Made by a program: the position numbers and the translations under genes. DNA of 64,000 nt from Acetatifactor aquisgranensis (GTDB taxonomy: Bacteria; Bacillota; Clostridia; Lachnospirales; Lachnospiraceae), in assembly GCF_943193215.1 (NCBI RefSeq), contig NZ_CALPDH010000001.1, positions 124,001 through 188,000 on the forward strand, given 5' to 3'. Below, one piece after another: positions 43,766-52,994 of the stretch (position 1 is the stretch's first letter; every line of letters starts with the position of its first letter). Below the pieces are notes generated by a model. It had not been told where the DNA came from, did not search any database, and saw only the letters and a program-made list of their open reading frames with translations.

Positions 43766-45100
43766 TTACTCCGCTGCGGCGGCATAGCTGTTCAGTGCCG
43801 CGATTACATCCTCTGCCGGAGCCAGGCCTACGATCTCGCCCGAAGAGCCGTCAGGTTCTATGAAAACATAGGCAAGGGAGTCGTCCCTAAGCCATTCACG
43901 AATCCACTGTGAATATTCGTCACCGGATACCTGGGCGCCGTCGATAACGTAAGTGGAAGGCAATTCCCAGGACGAGGTAGTCGAGGGTTCATCAGGGATT
44001 TGGCCGTCCGTGAACGCATATGCCTCCCAGAACCCGTCTGTACCGCCGGATTCGCCCAGAGTCAGGTGATTCATGTGAAGATGGAACCAGGTCTCCTTTA
44101 CAGAGAGGCCGTCCTCTGTATAATACAGGAAGCAGGGCATGGATGGAAGTTCGCCCACATCGTCCCCATCGTACTGGGTGGCGGAGGTGAACAGCAGCGC
44201 GGGCACCCCGCATCCGGGATCGAACAGGGCCGCATAGCTGCCGGAGTATAAGTCGCTGAGCCATAAGTCGCCAAGCCGCTTCTGTTCGGCAGCCATCCGT
44301 TCCCCGATGGCATTGGCCAGCTCCGTCGCTTGCTGGGCCGTCATGATGCACGTCTCCGGATCGCCGTAGTAGAGGATTCCCTCCAGCGCCGCCCTGCGGG
44401 CAGCATCCCGCTGTGCCTGTAGAGCCAGCTCTTCTTCCTGTTGCCGGAGCAGCTCCAGTGTGTCGGCTATTTCCGCATTGTCCGTGTCAGCCACTTCTTC
44501 CGATACAAATGCGGGGACATCATCCGCCTGAAGCTTCCGGACGATGATTTCTCCGTCCGCGGACATGGCCGCCATCTCCCCGGCGTTCACGACAGAGGTC
44601 TGCTCCCCGGCACGGCATTCCACGCTGCCCTCGAGCAGGTAGAGGTTCATGTGGTCCGGGTCGGGGACTTCCGTCCAGCCGCAGGTGCCCCGGATGCCCG
44701 CCATCATGGAAGAAGAACGGATTTCCATTGTCTCGTCCTCCGCCAGGGGTTCCGTGACCTGGAAGAACAGGGAGCCTGTCTTCATCTGGATTTCCAGGTA
44801 CTTGTCCTCTTTGACGATCTCGGCCTGGCTGTCCTGGTCCAGTTTGGTCAGCTTCACCTGATCCAGGTCGATCCAGGCATAGCTGTCGGATTCGGTGCCC
44901 ACCCCGTAGCCGGAGTAAAGATTCAGGTTTTCCGCAGGGGCCACGTCTTTTCCCGCGCCGTCACGGACGCTCACAGTCCCTTCTGTGCGGTTCAGATGCA
45001 TGGACGTGGCTTTGGCGCCGCCGCAGGAGCCAAGGACCAGTGCCGACAGCAACGCAATAAGAATTATTAAAAAACGTTGAGACAAATATGTTTTCTTCAA
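43766..45100 (-). CDS. FecR-domain lipoprotein
   Basis: A 444-residue predicted lipoprotein. Signal peptide with lipobox ALVLGSCGG, followed by a FecR-like domain (about 40-180: VRDGAGKDVAPAENLNLYSG, MKTGSLFFQVTEPL, GIRGTCGWTEV, LLEGSVECRAGEQT), a coiled-coil stretch rich in Glu/Gln/Ala (about 200-250), and an unlike C-terminal half with an ending of Ala repeats. FecR domains sense iron-chelator uptake in Gram-negatives; in Gram-positive lipoproteins the role is unclear. TTG start at 45100 is set by GGGGAGG; an upstream ATG at 45187 lacks one. Confidence 0.8.
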   Translation of the reverse strand: MKKTYLSQRFLIILIALLSALVLGSCGGAKATSMHLNRTEGTVSVRDGAGKDVAPAENLNLYSGYGVGTESDSYAWIDLDQVKLTKLDQDSQAEIVKEDKYLEIQMKTGSLFFQVTEPLAEDETMEIRSSSMMAGIRGTCGWTEVPDPDHMNLYLLEGSVECRAGEQTSVVNAGEMAAMSADGEIIVRKLQADDVPAFVSEEVADTDNAEIADTLELLRQQEEELALQAQRDAARRAALEGILYYGDPETCIMTAQQATELANAIGERMAAEQKRLGDLWLSDLYSGSYAALFDPGCGVPALLFTSATQYDGDDVGELPSMPCFLYYTEDGLSVKETWFHLHMNHLTLGESGGTDGFWEAYAFTDGQIPDEPSTTSSWELPSTYVIDGAQVSGDEYSQWIREWLRDDSLAYVFIEPDGSSGEIVGLAPAEDVIAALNSYAAAAE

Positions 45101-45252
45101 GATGATTCCTCCCCACTGTAATGATGATATAGAACATAGGATATTATAACAAAGAATCGGGAAAGATGCAAAAGAAATGCTTTCCACTGAAGCGATATTG
45201 TTGTATAATAAAGATAAGATTGTTGTGATTTCATAAGCAGTGGAGGTTTCCG

Positions 45253-46698
45253 ATGAAAAAAATTCTATTCGCGGCGTCAGAGGGAGTCCCTTTTATCAAG
45301 ACCGGCGGCCTGGCCGATGTTGTGGGATCCCTGCCGAAATGTATCGACAAGCAGTATTTTGACGTAAGGGTCATGATTCCGAAGTATGCCTGTATGAAGC
45401 AGCAGATGAAAGACAAGATGAGATATGTGACCCATTTCTACATGGATTTCAACTGGACAAGTTCCTATGTGGGAATCTTTGAGGCAGAGGAAGAGGGCGT
45501 ACATTACTATTTTATTGACAATGAATATTACTTCAGCGGCGACAAGGTCTACACGGACGATCCCAGGTGGGAGATTGAGCGCTACGCATACTTTTCCAAG
45601 GCAGTGCTTTCCGCTCTGCCTGTGGTGAATTTCCAGCCGGATGTGGTCCACTGCCATGACTGGCAGACCGGCCTGATTCCTGTCTATATGAAAGAGCGCT
45701 TCAGGGGCGGGGATTTCTTCCGTAATATGAAATCCGTCATCACCATCCACAATCTGAAGTTTCAGGGAAAGTGGGATACCAAGACCGTGCGCAATATTAC
45801 GGGGCTGTCGGATTATTTCTTCACGGCAGACAAGCTGGAGGCTTACAAGGACGCCAATCTCTTAAAGGGCGGAATTGTCTACGCGGACGCGGTGACCACG
45901 GTAAGCGCGACCTACGCGGAGGAAATCAAGACGCCTTTCTACGGAGAGGGCCTGGACGGCCTGCTGAGGGCCAGGAGCAATGACCTTCGTGGAATCGTGA
46001 ACGGCATCGATTATACGGATTTCAACCCGGAGACGGATAAGCATATCCCCAATCCTTACAATGCCGTCAACTTCCGCAAGGAAAAGGTGAAGAATAAGCG
46101 CGCGCTGCAGCAGGAGCTGGGACTGGCAAAGGATGACAGGAAGATGATGATCGGCGTGGTCTCCAGGCTCACGGATCAGAAAGGCTTCGACCTGATAGCC
46201 TATATCATGGATGAACTGTGCCGGGACGATATCCAGCTGGTGGTGCTGGGAACCGGCGAGGCGCGCTATGAGAATATGTTCCGTCATTTCGACTGGAAGT
46301 ACAGCGACAAGGTGTCGGCCAATATCTACTATTCCGACCCTCTGTCCCACAAGATTTACGCGTCCTGTGACGCGTTCCTGATGCCATCCCTGTTCGAGCC
46401 CTGCGGTCTGAGCCAGCTCATGGCCCTGCGGTATGGGACCATCCCCATCGTCCGCGAGACAGGAGGCCTGAAGGATACGGTACAGCCCTACAATGAATTT
46501 GAAAGTACAGGTACAGGTTTTAGCTTCACCAACTATAATGCCCATGAAATGCTGAATACAATCCGGTATGCGGAGCGTATCTATTATGATAAGAAGCGTG
46601 AATGGAATAAGCTGATCGACAGGGCCATGGCGGCGGATTTCTCATGGCAGGTATCCGCGAGAAAGTATCAGGAAATGTACGATTGGCTGATAGGTTAG
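45253..46698 (+). CDS. glgA: Glycogen synthase (ADP-glucose)
   Basis: A 481-residue GT5 family enzyme that extends alpha-1,4-glucan from ADP-glucose. Visible: the KTGGLADVVGSLP ADP-binding loop (residues 17-29), the VHCHDWQTGLIPVY motif, INGIDYTDFNP-type region, GVVSRLTDQKGFDL, FEPCGLSQLMALRYGT (the catalytic Glu region) and GTGFSF near the end. Full length. A GGAGG site precedes the start; a promoter with TATAAT lies about 45 bases upstream (TTTCCA, 17 bases, TATAAT). glgB and glgC are not adjacent. It is followed 4 bases later by the SpoVB-like gene. Confidence 0.96.
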   Translation: MKKILFAASEGVPFIKTGGLADVVGSLPKCIDKQYFDVRVMIPKYACMKQQMKDKMRYVTHFYMDFNWTSSYVGIFEAEEEGVHYYFIDNEYYFSGDKVYTDDPRWEIERYAYFSKAVLSALPVVNFQPDVVHCHDWQTGLIPVYMKERFRGGDFFRNMKSVITIHNLKFQGKWDTKTVRNITGLSDYFFTADKLEAYKDANLLKGGIVYADAVTTVSATYAEEIKTPFYGEGLDGLLRARSNDLRGIVNGIDYTDFNPETDKHIPNPYNAVNFRKEKVKNKRALQQELGLAKDDRKMMIGVVSRLTDQKGFDLIAYIMDELCRDDIQLVVLGTGEARYENMFRHFDWKYSDKVSANIYYSDPLSHKIYASCDAFLMPSLFEPCGLSQLMALRYGTIPIVRETGGLKDTVQPYNEFESTGTGFSFTNYNAHEMLNTIRYAERIYYDKKREWNKLIDRAMAADFSWQVSARKYQEMYDWLIG

Positions 46699-46702
46699 AG
46701 GT

Positions 46703-48355
46703 ATGTCGGGTAAAAAGAACGATTTCATTGTGCAGGCGGGGATTCTGGCGGCGGCCGGAATCATCAGCAAAATCATCGGGCTCCTTTACAGGAGCCCTTT
46801 GTACAATATCGTCGGGGCGCTGGGGATGGGGTATTACAACTCCGCGTACAATTATTATTCCATCATCCTGATGATATCCACTTACAGTATCCCCTCTGCC
46901 ATGTCAAAGGTCATAGCCCAGAAGCTGGCGGTGAAAGAGTACCGCAATGCCCACCGGATTTTCCTGGGGTCCATCGGCTATGTGCTGGCGGTGGGAGGCG
47001 TGGCCAGTCTGGCACTGTATTTTGGCGCAGGGCTTTTCGTGTCGGGAAATGCGGTCCCGGTGCTGAGGACATTCGCGCCCACTGTTTTCATCTACGGAAT
47101 CCTGGGGGTGCTGCGGGGATATTTCCAGGCCCATGAGAGCATGGTGCAGACCTCCGTGTCCCAGATACTGGAGCAGATTTCCAATGCGGCCGTCACCATC
47201 GGCGCCGCTTATCTGCTGATACGGGGCCAGATGGGCAGTCTGGAAATGCCTGCGGATGAGGCCGGACAGGTGAAAAGGGCGGTGTACGGAGCCATCGGCA
47301 GCGCTACGGGAACCGGGGCAGGCGTGGTGGTGGCGCTTCTGTTCATGGCGGCGGTCTATGGGATGAACCGCGGTATCATCAAGAAGCGTATTGCAATTGA
47401 CAAACATAAGAATACGGAATCCTATGGTGACGCCCTCAAGATGATCACCATGGTGGTGACGCCCTTTATCTTAAGCAGCGCAGTGCTCAATATGAGCAGC
47501 GTGGTGAACAACAGCTTGTACCTGAAGCTGCTGCCTGCCCGGAAGGAGCTGGATGAGCTGGCGCTGAACGCTCGCTGGGGTGTCTTCCAGACCCAGCCTG
47601 TGACCATATCCAATATTCCCACCGCCTTTGCCATGGCCATGGCGGCGGCTATGATTCCTGTGGTAGCGCAGCTGATTGCCTCCGCCGATTATGCGGGAGC
47701 CAGGGAGAAGATAGGACTGTCCATCAAGACTACCATGATTATCTCCATCCCCTGTGCGGTGGGCCTGTTCGTGCTGGCCCGTCCGGTGACAGGGCTGCTT
47801 TTCCGCAATACTGCAGAGGAAGAGGATCTGGCCACAGGACTTCTGATGGCGCTGGCCCTGTCCATCATATTCTACGCCCTGTCCACTCTGACCAGCCAGA
47901 TCCTGCAGGGGCTGGGCAAGGTGAGCATACCGATTGTCAATGCGGGCGTGGCGCTGGCCCTGCAGACAGCTACCGCGGCATTGCTGCTGCTTTTCACGGA
48001 GCTGGATCTGTATGCTATCGTGATTGCGAACACGCTGTATGCGGGCAGCATCTGTGTGCTGAACCAGATAGCCGTCCGCAGGGCGGTAGGCTATAGGCAG
48101 GAGATTGTGAAGACTTTCCTGATTCCCGGGCTGGCTTCAGCCTGTATGGGAGGAGTGGCCTGGGCAGTCTACGAGGGCCTTCTGATGCTCACATCCTCGC
48201 CGAGGATTTCCGTGGTGATTGCGATCTGTGTGGCGGCATGTGTGTATTTCGTCATGCTGCTCCTGTTCCGGGGGCTGTCGGAGGATGAGCTGAGAGGGTT
48301 CCCCAAGGGATATCTGCTGGTGAAGCTGGCGAAGAAATGCAGACTGATGAAATAG
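46703..48355 (+). CDS. SpoVB/Wzx-type lipid flippase (MOP superfamily)
   Basis: A 550-residue protein with about 14 membrane helices. N-terminal FIVQAGILAAAGIISKIIGL and LYRSPLYNIVGALGMGYYNS are the SpoVB/YtgP signature; the second half ends in a cytosolic basic tail (KLAKKCRLMK). MOP flippases of this group translocate lipid-linked precursors of peptidoglycan or polysaccharide; Bacillus SpoVB acts on cortex peptidoglycan, and YtgP/MurJ on vegetative. Which role applies here is not clear. It starts 4 bases after glgA. Confidence 0.88.
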   Translation: MSGKKNDFIVQAGILAAAGIISKIIGLLYRSPLYNIVGALGMGYYNSAYNYYSIILMISTYSIPSAMSKVIAQKLAVKEYRNAHRIFLGSIGYVLAVGGVASLALYFGAGLFVSGNAVPVLRTFAPTVFIYGILGVLRGYFQAHESMVQTSVSQILEQISNAAVTIGAAYLLIRGQMGSLEMPADEAGQVKRAVYGAIGSATGTGAGVVVALLFMAAVYGMNRGIIKKRIAIDKHKNTESYGDALKMITMVVTPFILSSAVLNMSSVVNNSLYLKLLPARKELDELALNARWGVFQTQPVTISNIPTAFAMAMAAAMIPVVAQLIASADYAGAREKIGLSIKTTMIISIPCAVGLFVLARPVTGLLFRNTAEEEDLATGLLMALALSIIFYALSTLTSQILQGLGKVSIPIVNAGVALALQTATAALLLLFTELDLYAIVIANTLYAGSICVLNQIAVRRAVGYRQEIVKTFLIPGLASACMGGVAWAVYEGLLMLTSSPRISVVIAICVAACVYFVMLLLFRGLSEDELRGFPKGYLLVKLAKKCRLMK

Positions 48356-48361
48356 AAAAAG

Positions 48362-48397
48362 GGCGGAGGTTTCCGCCGGGGCGGGCTTTCCCGCCCC
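48362..48397. terminator. Double GC-rich bidirectional terminator
   Basis: Two adjacent hairpins: GGCGGA / TCCGCC (48362-48377) and GGGGCGGG / CCCGCCCC (48378-48397). An A-run lies on the left and the stop codon of rqcH abuts on the right. It separates the convergent SpoVB-like gene and rqcH. Confidence 0.8.
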
Positions 48398-50211
48398 TAT
48401 TCATTTACAAGCTGTATATTGGAGATATCACTGTCGATTGCCATGGAGAAATTCGTATAGTAGACCACAAAGCCCGGTTTGCTGCCGCCCGGCTTTTTTA
48501 CATGCTTTTTCTGGATATAGTCGATTTCCACTTTTTCCTGCCCGCGGCCCCTGGAGTAGTAAGCGGCCAGGCGCGCCGCCTCTTCAAAGGTGCGGTCCGG
48601 CAGTTCGTCCGCGTTCCCCGTCTTTACGATGACATGGGAGCCGGGAACCTGCTTGGCGTGGAACCACCAGTCGTTTCCTGTGGCGAATTTGAAAGTCAGT
48701 TCGTCATTCTGGAAATTATTCTTCCCCACATACATATGGAACCCATCGCTGCTGAGATAGTGGAAAGGCTTGCTGGTGATTTTCTGCTTCTTTTTGCCTC
48801 CGTTTCGGGGGCTGCCTTTCCGGCGGATATAGCCGTTCTCGGTGAGCTCTTCCTTGATCTGGGCCAGATCCTCCTCGTACAGAGCGATGTCCAGGGCATT
48901 GGAGACGGACTCCAGATGCTGGATTTCTTTCTTGACTTCTTCGGTCAATTGCGACAGGGCCTCATAAGTCCGCTTCATCTTCCCATATTTGTCGAAATAT
49001 TTCTTGGCATTTTCCGTGGCGGTGAGGGTGGAATCCAGCGGGATGGTCACCATCTCATCGGTATAGTAGTTCAGCGCCTCAAAAGATTTAGCGCCGGGTT
49101 CGGCGCTATAGCCGTAGGTGTTCAGCAGTTCTCCGTAGACACGGTAAGTCTCCCGCTTTTCCGTGTCTTTCATCTGGCGCAGCTGCAGGTCATATTTCTT
49201 TACGTTCCGCTCCAGGGCGGTCTGCACGATGCGGCGCAGATCCGCAGATTTCTGGCGGATGCGGGTCAGGATGTTCTTCTCCGCGTAATAGTTCTCCAGC
49301 AGAGCGGACATGGAACCGTAGGCGACCACATGGTCCTGCGCGGGAGCGGATTCCGGATTGACTGATTGAGTCGAAGCGGAATCCGCCCGGCTATATCCGT
49401 ACATGGTCAAGGGCAGAGCGCAGAACTCCACAGGGCTGTCGCCTGTGTATGCGATATTGGGGGAAAATCTTTCTTCCCGAATGGCGGAGACCATGCGGGC
49501 GAAGGCGTCATACAGCCGCTCATAATTCAAATCGGTCAACGCCGCGGTGGGCATATCTCCGTCAACGCCCGCCTCATAGCACAGCTCCTGTGCCAGAACG
49601 GGGGAAATGCCTGTAAAGCTGCCGTAAATGGCCTTAAAGACAGCCTGGGGCCTGGCGGAAAGGGCGTTTCGGAATGTCCCTTCCTCTGTGGTCAGGGCAT
49701 CCAGCTTGTCCTGGGTCTGGGCCACGAAATAGGGCTTGCCCGGCAGCACCTCGCGGAGGGAGCTGACAGCGGCGGACACATGCTTAATGCTGTCGATAAT
49801 CGTGTTGTTGCCGTCGCAGAAGATGATATTGCTGTGCTTTCCCATGATTTCCACCACCAGAGTCTTCCGGCACAAATCCCCCATTTCGTCCAGATGCTCG
49901 ATTTCGATGTGGACGATGCGCTCCAGTCCCGGCTGGAAGATGTCCGTGATGCGGCCGTTCTGCAGATGTTTGCGCAGGAGCATGCAGAAATTGGGGGCTG
50001 TCATGGGGCTGGGCTTGCTGTTCTCGGTCAGGTAAAGCAAGGGCAGGGAAGCCTCCGCGGAAATCAACAGTTTCTTTGTGCCGTTTGGCTGTTTGATGGT
50101 GATCAGCAGTTCGTCCGCTTCCGGCTGAGCGATTTTATAGAGCCGCCCGCCCATGAGCTCTTTTTTCAGTTCCGATACCACATTTGCTATGGTTACGCCG
50201 TCAAAGGCCAT
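48397..50211 (-). CDS. rqcH: RqcH (NFACT family) ribosome rescue factor
   Basis: A 604-residue NFACT protein. RqcH recognises stalled 50S-peptidyl-tRNA complexes and adds C-terminal alanine tails to mark the nascent chain for ClpXP. Order: NFACT-N domain (AFDGVTIANVVSELKKELMGG), LLRKHLQNGRI, helix-hairpin-helix region, a long coiled coil (about 300-420), and C-terminal NFACT-R domain (GFHMYVGKNNFQNDELTFKF, DWWFHAKQVPGSHVIVKTG). Older annotation calls it a fibronectin-binding protein. Downstream of a small membrane protein gene and convergent with the flippase. Confidence 0.95.
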   Translation of the reverse strand: MAFDGVTIANVVSELKKELMGGRLYKIAQPEADELLITIKQPNGTKKLLISAEASLPLLYLTENSKPSPMTAPNFCMLLRKHLQNGRITDIFQPGLERIVHIEIEHLDEMGDLCRKTLVVEIMGKHSNIIFCDGNNTIIDSIKHVSAAVSSLREVLPGKPYFVAQTQDKLDALTTEEGTFRNALSARPQAVFKAIYGSFTGISPVLAQELCYEAGVDGDMPTAALTDLNYERLYDAFARMVSAIREERFSPNIAYTGDSPVEFCALPLTMYGYSRADSASTQSVNPESAPAQDHVVAYGSMSALLENYYAEKNILTRIRQKSADLRRIVQTALERNVKKYDLQLRQMKDTEKRETYRVYGELLNTYGYSAEPGAKSFEALNYYTDEMVTIPLDSTLTATENAKKYFDKYGKMKRTYEALSQLTEEVKKEIQHLESVSNALDIALYEEDLAQIKEELTENGYIRRKGSPRNGGKKKQKITSKPFHYLSSDGFHMYVGKNNFQNDELTFKFATGNDWWFHAKQVPGSHVIVKTGNADELPDRTFEEAARLAAYYSRGRGQEKVEIDYIQKKHVKKPGGSKPGFVVYYTNFSMAIDSDISNIQLVNE

Positions 50212-50229
50212 TTTTTGATTCCTCCGTCC

Positions 50230-50661
50230 TTAAATCTGGGTCCTGACGCCCTTTTGCTTCAGGAATGCGATGATTTCATGGGCGTTTTCCATGTGGAAAT
50301 CATCGAATGTCACGAGTTTCTTTCCGTCTTTTCCATAGAGGATGTAAGTCTTTCCGCCCATGTCGATTCTGTCAAGGTCGCTGTAGGACAGGTTCCTGGG
50401 CGTGCCGAAGAGGGGCATGTAGACACAGTCGTTTGCCTGCAGGGTCAGCTTGTGCTTTCGCGTCCGCACCAGCCGGAGCAGCAGGAATATGCTGCCCAGC
50501 AGAACGATGCCATAGAGAATCACAAGAACCAGCGTGCTGCCGGGGGCTTCCAGCTCCGTCATCAGATAGAGCACCGCAACGAGTCTTGCCGAGGCCGTAA
50601 TGAGGACGAGGACCGTGATTGACAAAAGTACATTATCTTTTTGGGATTTAATCGTATACAT
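50230..50661 (-). CDS. Small membrane protein, hypothetical
   Basis: A 143-residue protein with two N-terminal membrane helices (about 14-34 and 40-62) and a basic stop (RTRKHK), then a cytosolic half with strands DCVYMPLFGTPRNLSYSDLD and YILYGKDGKKLVTFDD, similar in pattern to PH-like domains of bacterial membrane proteins. I do not recognise a named family. It lies 18 bases upstream of rqcH on the same strand, so they may be cotranscribed. Confidence 0.72.
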   Translation of the reverse strand: MYTIKSQKDNVLLSITVLVLITASARLVAVLYLMTELEAPGSTLVLVILYGIVLLGSIFLLLRLVRTRKHKLTLQANDCVYMPLFGTPRNLSYSDLDRIDMGGKTYILYGKDGKKLVTFDDFHMENAHEIIAFLKQKGVRTQI

Positions 50662-50881
50662 GGCATTGGCTCCTTTGTCATAAATGATACAATCCTTTGA
50701 TTGCGGAATAATTTCATTATGGCATAATTCCCGGGGCTTTGCAAGACAGAGGCTGGAAAAATCAGGAAAATCGGGAAAATATGGAAAAGGAATGTCAGTG
50801 CCCCTTGACGCTTGCCGAAACTTATTCTATAATAAGAAGAAGTATGCAGCAACAGGGAGTCATTCCCGGACAGGAGCGCCT

Positions 50882-51760
50882 ATGATTAAGAGCATGACTG
50901 GTTTCGGCAGATGTGAGGTGGCCGAGAACAACAGGAAATTCACGGTGGAGATTAAGTCGGTGAACCACCGTTATCTGGATATCAATATCAAGATGCCCAA
51001 AGCGCTCAATTTCTTTGAATCATCCATCCGAAATGAATTGAAGAGCTATATCTCCAGAGGGAAAGTGGATGTCTTTGTCTCCTATGAGGATTTTTCCGAG
51101 AAGACCTCTGTGGTGCGCTATCACAGAGAGGTGGCGGAGGAGTATCTGGGATATCTGAACCAGATGGCGGAGGAGTTCGGGCTGGAGAATGATATCCGTG
51201 TGTCCGCGCTTTCCAGATTTCCCGAGATTTTCACCATGGAAGAGGCCGGGGTGGACGAGGAAGAGCTGTGGAAGGAGCTCCGCAAGGCTCTCATCGGCGC
51301 TGCCGGGATGTTCGTGGATACCCGGGTGGTGGAGGGTGAGCATCTGAAAAATGACCTGATAGAGAAACTGGACGGAATGCGGATGAGAGTGGACTTTATC
51401 TCGGAGCGTTCCCCGCAGATTGTGGCGGAATACCGCCGTAAGCTTAAGGAACGGGTCAGGGAGCTTCTGGAGGATACAAATATCGACGAGGGAAGGCTTC
51501 TCACGGAGGTGACGATTTTTGCGGATAAGGTGTGCGTGGACGAGGAAATCGTGCGGCTGCGCAGCCACATCGAGACCACGAAAAATACTTTGCTGGAAGG
51601 CGGCTCCATAGGAAGGAAGCTGGACTTCATCGCCCAGGAGATGAACCGGGAGGCCAATACCATACTGTCCAAGGCAAGCGACCTGGAGACTTCCAACTGT
51701 GCCATAGAGCTGAAGACAGAGATTGAAAAGGTCAGAGAGCAGATTCAGAATATAGAGTAG
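50882..51760 (+). CDS. yicC: YicC family endoribonuclease
   Basis: A 292-residue YicC/YloC protein, family length. E. coli YicC is an endoribonuclease acting on small RNAs. Visible: MIKSMTGFGRCEV start, TVEIKSVNHRYLDINIKMP, SYISRGKVDVFV, and the C-terminal GRKLDFIAQEMNREANTILS and KASDLETSNCAIELKTEIEK. The start is fixed by CAGGAG and by the family N-terminus. It heads the operon yicC-remA-gmk-rpoZ, with 10 bases to remA. Confidence 0.95.
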   Translation: MIKSMTGFGRCEVAENNRKFTVEIKSVNHRYLDINIKMPKALNFFESSIRNELKSYISRGKVDVFVSYEDFSEKTSVVRYHREVAEEYLGYLNQMAEEFGLENDIRVSALSRFPEIFTMEEAGVDEEELWKELRKALIGAAGMFVDTRVVEGEHLKNDLIEKLDGMRMRVDFISERSPQIVAEYRRKLKERVRELLEDTNIDEGRLLTEVTIFADKVCVDEEIVRLRSHIETTKNTLLEGGSIGRKLDFIAQEMNREANTILSKASDLETSNCAIELKTEIEKVREQIQNIE

Positions 51761-51770
51761 GAGTGGCGGC

Positions 51771-52052
51771 ATGCTGATTCATATCGGATTCGGAAATATC
51801 GTGAATTCTTCAAAAATCATCGCCATAGTCAGCCCCGAATCCGCGCCCGTCAAGAGGATGGTGCAGAGCGCCAGGGAAAAGGGCATTGCCATCGACGCCA
51901 CGCAGGGGCGCAAGACTAAGTCCGTGCTGGTCATGGAGAACAGTCAGGTGGTACTGTCGGCGCTTCTGCCGGAGACCATCGCGGGGCGTGTGCAGGGCAG
52001 CGCGCAAATGCAGGAGGAAAGCAGCGTGGAGGGGACGGATGAAAGACAGTAA
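51771..52052 (+). CDS. remA: Extracellular matrix regulator RemA
   Basis: A 93-residue DUF370/RemA protein. It is a ring-forming DNA-binding regulator that activates biofilm matrix and osmoprotection genes in Bacillus. Visible: LIHIGFGNIVNSSKIIAIVS, SAPVKRMVQSAREKGIAIDA and TQGRKTKSVLVMENSQVV, with the conserved Arg/Lys DNA contacts; the last 20 residues are an acidic unstructured tail. GGAG lies upstream. gmk begins inside its last 14 bases. Confidence 0.93.
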   Translation: MLIHIGFGNIVNSSKIIAIVSPESAPVKRMVQSAREKGIAIDATQGRKTKSVLVMENSQVVLSALLPETIAGRVQGSAQMQEESSVEGTDERQ

Positions 52053-52710
52053 CGCATTATTATATGATATGGAACAAAAAGGAATTCTGATTGTCATATC
52101 CGGTTTTTCCGGCGCGGGAAAGGGTACACTGGTAAAGGAACTGCTGCGCAGGCATGCGAACGACTATGCTCTGTCGATTTCCATGACCACTCGTACCCCC
52201 AGGCCGGGAGAGCGGGACGGTGTGGAATATTTTTTCACGGACAAGGAACGTTTCGAGGAGACCATAAGGCAGGACGGACTCATTGAGTACGCGTCATACT
52301 GCGGGAATTACTATGGGACGCCAAAGGCCTATGTGGAGGAGCAGCTGTCCGAAGGCAGGAATGTCATCCTGGAGATAGAGATACAGGGAGCCTTGAAAAT
52401 CAAGGAAAAATTTCCGGAGAGCCTGCTGATTTTCGTGACGCCTCCCAATGCCGGGGAACTCAAGCGCAGGCTTGAGGGAAGAGGGACAGAGAGCGAGGAG
52501 GCAATCGCCAGCCGTCTGGCCAGAGCCGCGGAGGAATCGGAGGGCGTTGAGTTCTACGATTATCTGGTGGTGAACGACAAGCTGGAGGAGAGCGCGGAGG
52601 AGGTACATCACCTGGTGGCCGCAGCCCGCAGAGCTCCGGTGAGAAGGGAAGAATTTGTAAAAGGAATCAGAGAGGAACTGTATAGTTTCGCGAAAGGAGC
52701 GCAAGAGTAA
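52039..52710 (+). CDS. gmk: Guanylate kinase
   Basis: A 223-residue enzyme that phosphorylates GMP to GDP. P-loop GFSGAGKGTL, the GMP-binding MTTRTPRPGERDGVEYFF, IQGALKIKEKFPE and the lid region RRLEGRGTESEEAI. ATG 52039 has GGAGGGG upstream and overlaps remA; another Met at 52069 (MEQKGILIV) would also suffice. A longer frame upstream has no family likeness. rpoZ begins at the last base of its stop. Confidence 0.95.
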   Translation: MKDSNALLYDMEQKGILIVISGFSGAGKGTLVKELLRRHANDYALSISMTTRTPRPGERDGVEYFFTDKERFEETIRQDGLIEYASYCGNYYGTPKAYVEEQLSEGRNVILEIEIQGALKIKEKFPESLLIFVTPPNAGELKRRLEGRGTESEEAIASRLARAAEESEGVEFYDYLVVNDKLEESAEEVHHLVAAARRAPVRREEFVKGIREELYSFAKGAQE

Positions 52711-52940
52711 TGTTACATCCATCCTATTCAGATTTGATGAAAGTAGTGAACAAAGGGGTAGAGCAGGGAGATACTCCCGTGGTGAGCAGCCGCTATTCCA
52801 TCGTCATGGCTACGTCCAAGAGGGCCAGGCAGCTGATCGGCGGCGAGGAGGCCATGGTGGACAGCAAGGACAAAAAGCCTCTGTCCGTGGCGGTCGAGGA
52901 GCTCAATCAGGGCAAAATCAAGATACTGGGCAGCGAATAA
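52710..52940 (+). CDS. rpoZ: RNA polymerase omega subunit
   Basis: A 76-residue omega subunit that helps assemble the beta-prime subunit. Visible: the MLHPSYSDLMKVVN start, RYSIVMATSKRARQLI (the family Y-x-L-V-x-x-A-x-x-R-A-R-Q-L), and KKPLSVAVEELNQGKIKI. Overlaps gmk by one base. A terminator follows. Confidence 0.95.
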   Translation: MLHPSYSDLMKVVNKGVEQGDTPVVSSRYSIVMATSKRARQLIGGEEAMVDSKDKKPLSVAVEELNQGKIKILGSE

Positions 52941-52950
52941 AGAGGAGGGA

Positions 52951-52975
52951 TAGCTGGCAGTTTGCCAGCTATTTT
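52951..52975 (+). terminator. Terminator after rpoZ
   Basis: TAGCTGGCA (52951-52959) and TGCCAGCTA (52963-52971) with a GTT loop and then TTTT. It lies only about 20 bases before the rimO start, so it may act as an attenuator before rimO. Confidence 0.85.
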
Positions 52976-52994
52976 CATCCCATATGAGGTTTTT

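Noticed and set aside
48337..50622. Two long frames antisense to rqcH
   Set aside because: rqcH is full length with all its domains on the other strand; the opposite frames show low-complexity composition of GC-rich shadows.
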